Shown here: piece by piece, positions 11,985 to 25,900 of the stretch
Numbering within the stretch: position 1 is the stretch's first letter
How the letters are laid out: each line of letters opens with the position of its first letter
NCBI GenBank assembly: GCA_033964015.1
Contig: CM066918.1
Location: 20,667,387-20,731,386 of the forward strand
Source of the DNA: Scolanthus callimorphus
Lineage: Eukaryota; Cnidaria; Anthozoa; Actiniaria; Edwardsiidae
DNA length: 64,000 bases
Direction of reading: 5' to 3'
Notes under the pieces: model-generated
What the model was told of the DNA's origin: nothing
Seen by the model: only the letters and a program-made list of their open reading frames with translations
Database searches by the model: none
Made by a program: the position numbers and the translations under genes

Positions 11985-14900
11985 ATGGCGTCCGAAATCT
12001 CTGTGTTTATCTCTCTAGTCGTTTTGTCTTCGATCTTACAAGTAAGTGCAAGCTTAAATGCTTCATCAAAACAGCGCGTTGTGCAACTTATTATACTGTC
12101 AGTCTAAATAATGGCTATATTCTCAGGTTTTTTCACAAGAAATCCAGGGATATGCTATTTTACATGCGTCGGTGAATGGAAATGAAGACGATTTCTGTGT
12201 GATGTTCAACCCACAGTGGAGAAGTGATTGGTCTTATGAACTCGACAAAGCGGTAAGCTGAGAAAGCGATGTCATTTGAAGAATAGGAGAGTTTCAATGT
12301 TAGGCAATAAACAAAGAAATACATATCCTTCTTTCATATACAAAGACGATCATATTATTTGATTTGATAGCTGAAGTAAGGCTTCCGTCTCGAAACGAAA
12401 ACTTTCGTGTGATCCCTTTCGTTTTCTGTACTGATTTGCGCCTCAGTCTCAGATCGCTTCATTGATTTGATTGATATTATTTTATTCTCTCGTTTTTATA
12501 CCCGGTATACGTATTTTCAGTGGCAATCGTGTTAGAAATAAGATAAACAAATATTCTGTTCTTGGTACATTTTATTTATACATGTTTTTGAAAAATTCTC
12601 ACAGGATTAACGCTCTCCTTCCTGGGTGCGATGAACTTGAAATATTCCAAAAGTATCCAGTTAAAACATTGTCATAAATAAACTTAATTCAGCATCAAAA
12701 ACATAGAACTTTGAAGTGCCTTTGGCGTGGCTATGAAACGAAAAAGTTAGAAATAATATTGTCATTCTTACACAGCAAATTCTGTCATAAATCCATTGGG
12801 GGTAAAGCCAATCTTCCAGCGATACATGGCATCAGAAATGTTAGAATAGAGTAAAGGAAATTTTTCCAAGTGATTTATAGGTATTACTCACCCCCCAAAA
12901 AATTGGACACATCCCAATGAAGGATCGATGGGGCGAGGGGGCTCTTCTCGAAAAGCCTTACCTTCCAAGGGCTCCCTCGCCACATTTTTTATCATCTTCC
13001 CTTTTTTCATTTTCATTTTTTTTCTTTTTGTTTTACAATGATATGTAAGTGAAATTAATTATAAAAATCTGTAAAACTGTGGCGGAAAATAAATTGAATT
13101 GAATTGAATTGATGGGCTTTACTTACTTACATGTATACCTTTTATATCTGTGGGACACTCTAAAGTTTGTAAGACGGCGCATGGTTAGTCCACAGTAACC
13201 GTTTCCAAGGGTGCCTATATCCAAGGCATCCTAGTCTCAGACTAACAGGTCCCCCACCACCCAGTTCATCCAATGACTTCCTGAGGTAACCCCTCTTTCC
13301 TTTTCAAACAACCTTGAGACTTCTGATTCTATAAACGTGTGCTATAAGCACTATACTTTAAACTAGTTGTAAATTTGAGATGACAATACTGCATAAGTGA
13401 TTATGGTTTATAGTGTTTATAGTTTATAGTGTTTTGCTCCGATGCCATCAATATTTTGTAGTATTGCCATCTCAAATCGTAATTTGTTTTGTATTGCAAT
13501 TATTTGTATTATTATGTTTTTTCTAAAGATATCTAGAGAAACATTGCATTTTTTAGTTCACTGAAATCTCAATTCTCCTTGCAAGCAAGTGTGCTCTCAT
13601 CAAAACAGCTTTCTGTATGCTCAAGCACTTTTCTCTTCAGAATAATTATTCTCTCATGAAATATTAGGCCATGTGCACGATGTTGCTACCCAATTGACAA
13701 CCAGCTGAAAATCTGATCGTTTTTGATAAAAAATAAATGGTCGCCTTAACGTAGCAATCTCATTTTTGGCAAGTGGATAGATATCATGTTGTAGATTATG
13801 TAGATAGTGGAATTTCTGTAGAAATTATCACCTAACATGGAAAAAAACTATTTTTGTAACAAAACTAGATTTTCATTAAAAAAAAAAGAAAGTAAACGCT
13901 GATTTAGAATGAACATTAGCTACACTTCATCGTAGTGTATATTTTATAATATATCTGTAACTTCATTATAACGGAAAAAAAACAAAATAAAAAGTCATAA
14001 ATTTGTCAGGTTTTTACTTCCGGTTGAAGTACACAAGAAGTAAAAGTTAGATTTAAACAATTAATTTAATGAATAAGAACAAGATCAATATGTTTACGAA
14101 ATGCACATTGCTCGTAGCACTAAACTATAGAAACATTCACGTGGAAAACGTCTACAGTATGCAGTATCGTGACAAAACTAAAGTCATAACGGTTTTCCAA
14201 TTGTGTTCCTCTTTCTTGCAGCAATGCGTTGCCTTTTCGCGTTGCCTTTATTCGCTGTTGCCTTTTGTCGTTGCCTTTTGCCGTTGCCTTTTACCATTGC
14301 CTTTTACCGTTGCCTTTTGCCGTTGCCTTTTACCGTTGCCTTTTACCATTGCCGTTGCCTTTTGCCTTTTGCCATTGCCTTTTGCCGTTGCCTTTTGTCG
14401 TTGCGATTACTGCGTTGCCTTTAGTTTCAGCGTTGCGTTTTTCTTTGTTTTACCGCATTGCTTTCGAGTAATGTTGTACAAAATTGCTGTCGTCTTTTAA
14501 AAAAATGGACTTGCCAGTGAAATCGCCGGGAGTTCAATACCACAAGAATGTTGACTGCACAACAACAATATAGAGTGACAGAGTGAATGGCAATAGTCCT
14601 CCCAAAAAATTGGTCTCAATAGAAAATAATGTATCCTTACTTAATTACAGCCCAAATACCCTATGGCAATAGCAGACCCTCCACTACTCTGCTCCCCACA
14701 AAAACATCAGTTCTCAAGCAAGTCTGTTATTGCTGAACGAGGAAACTGCACTTTCTTTGAGAAGGGTATGCATGCCCAGGAGGGAGGGGCAGCTGAAGCA
14801 ATTATTGTCAACTATGAAAACAAAGTGGTGAGTAACAGTAAATAATATTGTACTCTTTCTATTGCACCCTGTCAATACAAGTGTATAAAAAAAAAGCAGT

Positions 14901-17900
14901 TATGCATACCAGAATATCGGGCCTCCTGTCACTGTTTTTGTCCATTTTGTGGTATTACACAAGGCATTTGCTGAGTTTGTAAATATACATGTACCTGTAC
15001 CAAACAAAAAGCAATCATGGTATAAAGAAGTGTAAGAGACAGATAAATGCAGAGATGCCAACTGTCCTGCTTTTGGCCACGAGCAGAACTGATGGCTTTC
15101 CAAAACAATATTTCATAGACATTGCCAGTTTTCAGGGGTGCTTTCCATTTACCAAAAATTTTCGGTATGGCCGGTGAGAAATCAAATGGAAAGCGCCATC
15201 CTGGGGAAAAGTTACCGAAAATTTAAGACAAACTTTTGAGCTTGTCCAAGAAACCATTTCTGACTTGGTACAAGAAATGCGGTTTGCAAACCATCTGGAA
15301 TTTTTCTCCTTTGACCCCACCCCTCTGGAATTTCATAGGCCTTTGGACCCCCACCACACCCCCACCCCACCTCACCCCTCTGGAATTTCCAATCCATTCC
15401 ATGGAGGGGGTATGGATATTTTCTGGAACCACACAATATTATAAGATTTTTGCATTTTTTCCTTCCCTAAAAGATGTTTTCTTCATCTCTTCATGGGATT
15501 GTTGTTTGACACCCTGACCATTCCTATACTGTTATCACTGATCACCTGTTAAATGTGACTCTCTTGGCAGTTTATGCCACAGGGGAATGCATCTGCTGGA
15601 GAGTTCAATAAGCTCAATATACCTCTTCTTGTTCTTGCCAAAAATGATGGAGACAAACTTAAGGTGAGTAGCTCAATAACAGGAAACAAAACATATGTTC
15701 AGGCCATCCTTGCATGGTTAAAGCCACTGATTTCCCAAATTATTAATAAGAGATTTGGAATTTCAACACTTCCCACTCAAGTTTAAGTTGTCCAATCAAT
15801 TTCCAGATGGGAAATGTTCACATGGTTGGGAAACGTTTGTTATCCCAAGTCTCATAACCATGGGAAATGTGGCTTTACTGATGAATGGTGAATGGGTTTT
15901 GGATATTTTCCTGTCAATGAACAGTAGGTTTCTTTGTGAAGAAATACCAGTATCGCATTTGATTATTTGTTGGTGAATTTGACGTTTCCCTAGGAATCAG
16001 GCTTGCTTGAGGCTATGTGCACGGTGTTGACACCCAAAGGCACAAGTGGCGTAGCGTGACTAATAATAAGTCATTTTCTTATAAATTTAGTTCTATAACT
16101 TTCACAATTTGGATAATATTAATGATAAAAGGTTATACACGTTCTTGCTATAAATTATTTGTGTACCAGTATAAGAAATTTAGCGATTATTGTGAGCTGG
16201 AATGGTTAAGTATCTTAAATGACTCGCATATGGCGTAACATTGTTAACATTTCGACTCCAAAACTACTAAATTACAAAAGACTGTCTTTGCTTTATCTTA
16301 CGTTTTTATGCTTTTTAGAATCGACATGTGGTGCTCTTTTCATTGCGAGGTTTTTTGATCGCCCGGGAAATCCCGTTTAGCAACGGCACGAACATTTAAA
16401 CCTACAGACCACATTGTCCGCTGACTGTTGTACTAACAACAAGTAGACCGAAAAAATACTTTCTTAACGCCAAATCACAAAACTTACCGGCAAATGTGTT
16501 CGACATGAAATTTCCAATCCAACTCCAATGTTGTTCTTTCCTTGAAGCCATTTTTAAGTCATAAAATGTTTGGTTTTAATGAGTCAGACCAAGCTGTCCA
16601 CCAACAAGGCAGCCAACGCACTCGAAAGAAAATGAAACACGCTCAATATGCCCGCTACAAACAGCACAGGGCGTCAATGCCGTGCTTTTTACACGGTCTA
16701 GAACACGGTGTTGTCAAAGGAGTGGATGCGTACCGTGCTTTTTACACGGTCTAGAACACGGTGTTATGAAAGGATTGAATTTCTAACCGTGTTTTTTTAC
16801 AATACGACGGGAGCGCATTTCTTACCGTGTTTTTTTACACGGTCTAGCCGGGTCGACCGGGCATATTTTAACACTGTGCTACTAATGCGGACTGAATAAA
16901 AACAGACATACAGAAGCGTGTTGAAGTAATTTATATTTTGGACAGCGTACTCATGCGGACTGAATAAATACAGACATACAGAAGCGTGTTGAAGTAATTT
17001 ATATTTTGGACAGCGTGTACGCTATGACGTGCTTAGGGCTATATATTGTAAGCGTCCTCGAATCATACTGACTTAAAAACGATTGAGTGAGAACGGAAAA
17101 ACTATCAGATGCAAAACGTGAAAGGATAAAGGCAATTTCTTTGTCAAAAATAAGAACGTGACGGAAGTACACTAGTGTCATTTTATGCCGTATTTTCGTG
17201 TTTTCCGTTTACAAAACTGCCATTTCCTGTCCGATATTTTATGATAGAGTTTTCTACGCATTCAACGCATAGCCATCGGCGCTCTTGTTTTACGCAGTCT
17301 AAAGCAGATAAAGAAGAAGGCGATGTGTTTAATCTCGAACGTGACCCGGGACGTGACCTTCCAATGTTGTAAAACGCGTCTGCTGGCATCCATGTCTTTG
17401 CAGTTTCGCGACCTTTTTAAAACAAAAATTTCCAGGACACAAAAGCCACGAACTACGTGAAAAAAAAAGCAGACATCCGACGCTTTTTCGGCCCCGTTCT
17501 TCGCCCGGCCATTAATGAAACATGGTTAACAATCTTCCCTCTCGCTGCTGATATTCGCGCGGCCATTTATCGACGATCTCACTCTCAATTTTATCGGCAA
17601 GAGCGAAGATTTCACCCAGTCTCGGAAAACATCCAAAGCCGCCAACAACGCAGGCTATGCGTTCACAAGCAAACCGTTCTACTACATGCAACATCTTTCC
17701 ATCGTTTACAAACAAGAGAAAGCGTTTTTCGTACGCATAAGGAAGAAAGCTCACATGTAACACGAAGGAGCACGGTATCATGAAGATTCATTCGAATTTT
17801 ATAAGGCTCTTGATTTAGTTGGCAGAAAGCCGAATATGATGCAGAAATTATAAAAACCAATACGAAACAAAGCCGGATTCAACATGCTAAAATTTGTTGT

Positions 17901-20900
17901 TTCTCTTAGAAACACGGTGCGTGCACGGCTCTCGAGAAAGAGCAAACTTTATTGAAAGATTCGTATTTATTTTTAGCCTTTTCAAAACACGGTGAGCGCA
18001 TATCTTGTGATTAGTATCTTTAAAGACCGTGCACGGTCGAACCCGCAGCGCATCCGGCTAAACAGATGAAACATGCATGACCGTGTAAGAGCGTGTAAGA
18101 CCGGGCTGACCGTGCACTAAAACACGCATGTTACACGCTTGGGTATCAACTCTGTGCACATAGCCTTGAGTGTCCATTAATTTGCCCACTGTTCTTGTAG
18201 AGGACTGCCAGAAGTAAAGGCAGCCTTGCATTTCTATCATCCTCCTGTTGTCAAGTCAGCATGACAAAAACATGCTTTTACAATGGATTTCAGATTAATA
18301 TATTTAGATTGTTTCTGTATTTTTGAGGCAACTGCCCCTCTTGCCCCCTTTGCTAGTCCACCACTGAACCAATCACAAGTGATGGCACCAATTTGGAAAA
18401 CCCTAAGGGCGTGGTTATATAGCAATTGCAAATTACTGATGGCAGTCATCTGAAATCTGCTCTACCTGCTTTTACCTTTAGTTTGTTTGATAACAAATGT
18501 CTCAATAACATAATTGGTCATATAACACTATTTGAATTTGTACTTCTTTGGACATTATTTTAACACTTAAAGAGCATGCATTGATAACAATTTTCTCAAG
18601 AGATCTCACTGCCCTGTTGTTGCTTGATAATTCTCAGAGTCTGGGTAAAAATGTCAGGGTGCAGATATACCAACCACCAAGTCAACCTTTTGATGGCAAC
18701 ATTGTAATCCTTTGGGTGTTGGCTGTCAGCACTGTTGCCATTGGAGGATTCTGGTCTGGCATCTCAAACAAGAGGATTTTGTAAGTTTAAATAATACAGT
18801 GCAGTCAGCATGAAATCAATAGAGCAGATTTGGTATGACTGTGAAAAATGCCACAGTAAAGCTGTGCTGTGCCTGGCCTGGCCTGCTGTAGATACGGAAT
18901 GAAATCGCGTAGTCGCAGAACAGTCACGGCATGGCACAACTCTTTCGCAGCATTTTTCACAGTCATACGAAATGTGCTCTAGCTTTCTATTTCCACTTTG
19001 CAGGCCTAAAAGACCATAACCTGTGAGTAAGACAAGGGCAAGCATTTTCAGGCTTGTTGGTATCGCCAGACTTCAGGTTTGGGATGACCAGTTGTCACTT
19101 CCACGCTTGTACAAAGCAGTTTGATGTGTATGAAGAAGGGATGCCTCTTGTTGCATATTGGATGAATATAGTTTATTTTGATTTGAGACAACTATGATTG
19201 TAATATGAATAATGAACGGAAAGCCTTTAAAAAGTTCATTATGCTAATCTTTCCATTTCCCTTGCAGTGCTGGGCAGCTTCTTCAGCATGATGAAGGTGC
19301 AGACAATAACAATGATGACGGTACAGTCAGAGTGACCCCCATAATGGTGCTGGTGTTCGTCATCCTTATCTGTGGCCTCCTACTACTCCTGTTTTATTTC
19401 TATAAATACCTGGTCTACGTCATCATTGTACTCTTTGTCTTTGCCTCATGTAGTGGTCTGTTTGAATGTCTGATGCCATTAGTACTCAAACTGCCATTCG
19501 GTAAGTAGTAATTTCTTTAAAATTATTTTATGTTGTTTTAAATTCTATATTATTCTTCCAAAAATCATTTGGCGTTGGGGAGTTACAAAGGGTACATGTA
19601 CATACTGTTTTATAGCCCTCGATTTGACCAATATTCCCAATTTTACAATAACGTTTCCGGTGAATAATAAAGTAAAATGTATGAAATAGAACCCCAGTCT
19701 AACGATATTCCATTCAACTTTTACAAATGGTCCAATTTTACAAATGGTAATCTGGGGGCCCAAGCAAAATTTGTTCCCACTACACACTAATAACTGATAC
19801 TGTCTATGGTCGAAGAGTAACTTAGCAATCAAAATGAATAAATAAAATAAAATAAATGTTTGCAACCAACTCCCCAGATTGCAGCTTGTAAGGTACATAG
19901 TTAGGGGAGACAGGACCTCGGGTCTCATCCAAAAGACATTAAACACAGTAGAATAAGTTCAACTCACAATATGAACCAGTTTTGACCGATACCTGAACAG
20001 AATGAAAATTTCCTCTGCCCAGGCCAGGAGTCAAACCTGGCCCACAGCAGGGAGAGACCCAGCGCTGTAACGTTTAGCCATACAAAGCTTTATTTTCCTG
20101 TTATCCAGTTGCGTTTCCTGTCAACTGAACTTTCCTGATATAATGATATTTTCATTTGCTTTGCCTTAGGTGCCTGCAAATTTCCTCCCAATAACCTACC
20201 AGGACTTAGAAGCAGCCTGAGATTAGGTTGATTATTCTGGCTCTGTTTTGTATGGCATTTGCCATCTGGTGGGAATAGAGAGAAATGCAAGGTAAATAAT
20301 GGATTTTTCTAAGGATGTTATTTGCATCACTGTTCGCCCTTGGGTTCGACCCATTATCAGTATAAATATACATCAAAAGACATTTTAATACAATTTTAGA
20401 TATATTTGCCTGCTACACTGTGCAGCTTTGAAAATCCATTCCCCTCAGTATCATGAAATAAATGCATTCACCTATGAAAGCAGCTGCTATACACTAGGTC
20501 TTCATCAGAAACTCAACACTGGCAGTGTTAAATAGAGGCTGACGCTTATTTTATTTCACATACTACAAACCCCTCATAAGAGGATTAAATGTAGGGGGCC
20601 TGGGGGGGACTCCCCATATTTTCAGACGGGGATGCTCGTCGGGAAAATTGATTTTGACCCTAAGGATAGCAAAATGGGTGTGGCCAACAGCATATTTAAC
20701 CCTAAAAGATAGCAAATTTGGCAGGTCAAACAATAAAAGCGAATTTTATAGGTCTTTTAGGGTTTTCATCCAAGTTTCCTTTGTAAATATTGGTTCTGGT
20801 GTCAGTACCAATATATTTCTGGGCAAAGATTGGCCTGAGACTCCCTAAGGGATAGGGCTGATTTTAAACATCCCTAAGAGATAGCACATCTGTCAATTTT

Positions 20901-22906
20901 ATACCCTAAGGGATAAAATTGAAATAAATGCATTCACTCACCCCCCCCCCCCCCCCCCCCCCCAGCGCCTTTCTTGAACAAGGTTTCAGGGAGTAAATTC
21001 CAGTCACTGATTGTTCTTGGGTAGAATGAGAGACGGAAAGCTTCGGATTTACATGAGATGGGCAAAAATGAGTGTATCTTAGTGTATTCGTCGCTTCAGC
21101 TAATTGCTTCATTTTTCTGTCATCTTGTTCAAACTTCCATGAGCAGCAAACAGTTTTCACTTTGGTTTGGCTTGAAAACATATGCAGGTCTTGTCGACAA
21201 GATTTGACAAGTTTCTTGTGAGCTTATTATAATGAGCAGCTAGAAAATTTTGGCTGCGACTTACTTCGTTTGCCAATCAGCATGCAAGAAACGTGAGTCC
21301 CTTGTGACAGAGAGCAGGCCCGTAGCTCAGAGTTCGTCGACCTCGGTTTACCAGAGTAAACATTAGAACAATTATAGCCTTTTTTTGCTCCGACGAAGGG
21401 CTAACGCTCGAAACGTCAGCAAAACACCATTTTTCCACGGCGTTTAACATAAATCTCATCCTTTGGTTGTTGTTGTTCATGGTCACGTCTCCGCCGACGC
21501 AGACCACCTAGTTTCCCGTAAAACTAGTCATACCAGAACAATTATAGCAGTTTGTTGTGTTTCCTAGCTGATTTTTTTTACCGAAAACCTGATTTGTCTG
21601 GCCTCAATGGGGTTTGCTTGAACCCCCTGTCTATGGGCAGGAAAGTGATTGTTCAAGCAAAAACAACCTGAAAAAAATTGCTGTTAACGACAGCTGAAAA
21701 TGTTAGTATTACGATAATATATCACGTCTGACTTGCTATTTTGACCGAATTTCGATTTAGTTATGCCTGGATTCTCCAGGATATTCTTGGCATTGCCTTC
21801 TGCATCAGCCTGATCAAGAACATCCGCCTACCCAACTTGAAGGTCTGTGTTATCTTGCTGGTGCTTCTCCTCATCTATGACATCTTCTTTGTGTTCATCA
21901 CCCACTCTTCTCTGCCTCTGGCAAGAGCGTTATGGTAGAGGTTGCCACCGGTAAGTTACTTCATTTCTTTGTCCCTTCAGGGACATTGGAAACAAAATTA
22001 CTGCTATCTAAGCGTGGACAGCAAATATTTTGCTGTTGTTTTGGGCGCTGCAAAGTTGTGTTCCGAGGGCATGAACGCTATACGTTTCTATGGTGCAAAC
22101 GAGACGCTGCTACGACGTTTTGAATTAGCACGTGCCAAAACGTTAAGCCCTGGGCTAATTGGCTAACTCAAATTGGCTAACTCAAAGCCCTGGCCAAACG
22201 AAACGCAAGCTTACGCAAGTCGATGCAAGTTCTGACTTGCACAGGCTTGCGCTCACTTTCGTTGAGGTGGCTAAACGAGATGCAAGTTTTGATGCAAGTT
22301 GACTGTTTTGGTGCTTCGTGCGCGCTAATGACGATATGATCACGCCACTTTCGAACACTAGCGCCACTCTTGGTAAAAAAGACAAGAAAAATAAAGAAAT
22401 CTCACCCAGTTTCTTGTAAATAACAGCTAGAAATATAAGTGCAACATTTTCATGACTTATTTTAGTCATAGTACTTCGTTAATTTGGAAAACGAAGAAAA
22501 TTGGAAACTTGCATCAATTTGCGATGTGGTGGCCAAACGAGACGCAAGTTGTCGCAAAGTGCGTGAAATTTGAACATGTTCAAAGTGGACGCAAGTGAAC
22601 ACAAGTCATCGCAAGTTGGTGGCCAAACGAGCGCAAGTCGACTCAAGTAGCAAACTTGCGTCGACTTGCGTGAACTTGCGTTTCGTTTGGCCAGGGCTTA
22701 ACTTTGTTTACCTCTTGTTGGCTCCCAATTCAGATTATGTGATGATATCCGGGAAGCATGAGTGGCGCAGCGTGTAGAGCGCTTGCCTCTCACCTCTGTT
22801 CACCGGGTTCGATTTCCAGTCGGGGCAGTTTGGATTTTTCACAGCTGTTTCGAACCTTGTGTTCATCGTGGGTTCATCGTGGAACTTGTGTTCATCCTGT
22901 GTTTCA

Positions 22907-22938
<32 letters not shown>

Positions 22939-25900
22939 CGTCTCTAAAACACTACACTTAATCAGAACTTGAGGGACGTTAAAACCACAGAACTCACCAC
23001 AGAATGATATATCTAACAAACTAATGATTGTAAATTGCATTGTGTAAATTGCAGTCCGCATCTAAAAGGATCAGACATCCACATCTGTAAACCGAAAACT
23101 GAACATTGATATGGATATTTGCGGTGTACAAAATGCATACATTTATGATTGCTTTGGGTGGTTACAATTCTTTTCTCAATCGACCACTTGCACAAGTTTA
23201 TGTGCAGAACTAACAAATATCCACCCAAAGGAATCATCACGTGATCTGAATTGGGTGACAACAAGTGGAAACACCGTTAGTCGATTTTATCTATGAAGTC
23301 ACTCTCAAGTCACAGCATTTTGAAACCATGCTTTCTTTTCTTTCTCGCCTCGAACAAAACGAAAAAGTTTCTATCCACGCTTCAACGCAAATAACAAACT
23401 GTCTAAATCCGGGGACACGAGTCACAGAATCCCTCAACTTGTCGCGCAACATTGTTGCGTTGCAAGTTGATGATCGATGTTGCGCGTTTTTCATCTCGCG
23501 CCACAACTTGTATTTTGTTGCAAGTTGTAAAAACTAGTTGTGCGAAGTATAGTGCGGGTCTACTCTGTCTGGCTTTGTTGCTCGTTTTTCATCAAACACA
23601 CAACTTGTCGCGCAACATTTTGCCAACAATTCAAGTTGATTAGTCAATTGAAATGAGGTGCTTAGGGGCAAAATCCGCCTTGGTCTCGCATGTGTGATCA
23701 TCAAAACAAAATGTTGCGCGACAAGTTGTGAATTTGATGAAAAACAAGCAACAAACATTAGACTTGCAACGCAACAATGTTGTGCGACAAGTTGAGAGAT
23801 TTTGTGCCTCGTATTTCCCCGGCTTAACCCGCTTGAGGGCACCTATTACACTGGTGAGGGTTTTGTTTTACGTCTCCTCCGATGTGACTTCGCCCATATC
23901 AAAGATTGGTCAACGTGCTTCCCAGGGGCAACACTCTAGCGTTCCCTCCAATAGACCTCTCTCACTTGGGCATTTCAGATCACGTGGCATTCGTTTGATT
24001 AACCATATACCATATTCATATCCTTCGGTGCGTAGCAGAAAGACAAACAAAGAAAGAGTACTCATGGAAATGCCACATGATCTGAAATATTCTAGCCCAT
24101 CCTGTTTCTCCACCCATTTCTTCATGAATTTGTTTACTTATTTTCTTGCTTGCTTGACCAAAATGTCTGTTTTTGTTTTTTTTCAGGAAAAGATCACAAA
24201 GAACAACTCCCCATGGTGGTTAAGATCCCTCGGCTGACCAAGTCAGTGTTGTCAGTGTGTGCTCGCCCTTACTCTCTGCTGGCTTTGGTGATATTCTTGT
24301 ACCCGGTAATTATTAGTGTTCTTTCAAGTGATAAGGGAAGAGGTCAAAACAAATGAAATCTGGCTGGACCCAATTTGGGGGAGGTGGGGTAGGGCCAGCT
24401 GCCTACCACCTAAAATTACCAAAACTCAATATTAAAAAATCTTCTTTTCTAAATAACTTCTTAGTAAAAAAACAATTTCAATAAGAACCACATCAAACAA
24501 TCCGCAATGTCCTATCATTTCGTTTAATGCATTCAGATTTTGCCCAGCCCCCCTAGGAAAGAAGTTTGGTGTTCAAAATCAGACGGGTGGGGTGGTACCA
24601 GGCCCGGTGACCGTTACCTCTCTGGCCCAAATTGGGTCCCTATCTGGGGCATGTGTTTTGACCTGCTCCCTAATGATGTGAGTGATGATGATGATTATGT
24701 TGGCTACGGATATTGTCGTGGACTTGAGGGTGTTGGTAATGAGATGGGTGACATAAGAGTGATGATGCTGATGCTGAAGATAATAGTGATAGAAAAAAAG
24801 TGATGTACTTGTAACGATGATAGCATTGTTGATGATGATGTATGGTGATGATGATGGTGGCAACGGATATTGTTATGGAGTTGGTAATGAGATGTGTGTC
24901 ATGATAGTTGTGATGCTGAAGAGGAAGACATTTGTGATGAAAATAATGGTGGTGATTTACTTGTATATGTTTTATATCATAGTTGAAGCCCAGAGAGGTA
25001 GGCTGGAATAGGAAAATATTCCATGTTTTATCTATTACTATTGTCAGGTCTATACATTGGGTTCTGCCACTCATTTGACACCATAGCCAAGACTCCCCGC
25101 AGAATATACTTCATTGCAACCACAATTGGTAAGATGAATTTATAGTATAATAATAAGCCTTATAATATTAAGGTGTGTGCTCGAGGTACCATGGGCTATT
25201 TAAGAAAATTGTGCATCAAACACACAGTGCTGAAATCCCTAATAGATAGAGGGTTAACAAATGTACAACAGTGGCGGATCCAGGATTTTACTAATGGGGG
25301 TTCCGTTTCTTCTTCACTCCTTCGAAGACTGATAGGGGCAATATATTAAAGAGAGCTCGTCCACGAGCGGTCTAGGTTACACAATAACATCCTTATTGTT
25401 CTGATGGGGGGTTCCGTGGAACCCTTAGAAACCCCTCTTATCTGGATCCACCACTGTGCAAGTTCCCTTGTAAAGGGGATATACATGCCTGTGAAAAGCT
25501 TCTGTAAAACCTAAGAGTTAGAGAGTGGGCTAACATTCTGGAAACATGGCGAGAAGAGAAGATTCCTGAAATATACTCTGAAACTGCCCAATTGTCCAGT
25601 ACCCGTTCTGTTTTAGTGTCATAACAGTGAGTCCCATATTATAAGTTGCTAAGAATTTACTCACAGCTGAATAGACCATTTCTCGTGCGCAGCATGCTCT
25701 GTTTTAGGACAGGTCCAACACAGAAGCTACCACAAAGACTGATTCCCTTGTTGACTGGTTCTGAAGCTGCTGAGTTTTGTTGCACGCACATACCTAAAAT
25801 AATATTTTTTTGGTTGCAGTTTCTCGTGAAAAGTTACCTTCCTGCTACAAAATAATTGATCTTAACATTCCGTTGTGCTTTTCTTCACAGCATATGGTGT

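Noticed and set aside
14069..14500. Overlapping 143-, 73- and 80-codon frames rich in Leu, Pro, Phe and Cys
   Set aside because: A GTTGCCTTTT tandem repeat within an SPPL2 intron keeps all three frames open.
22757..22820. tRNA-like sequence with A and B boxes
   Set aside because: No pairable acceptor or anticodon stem; it is followed by a SINE 3' domain.
24670..25074. 134-codon minus-strand frame rich in His and Ile
   Set aside because: Antisense of the TGATGA simple repeat, and it overlaps SPPL2 exon 10.
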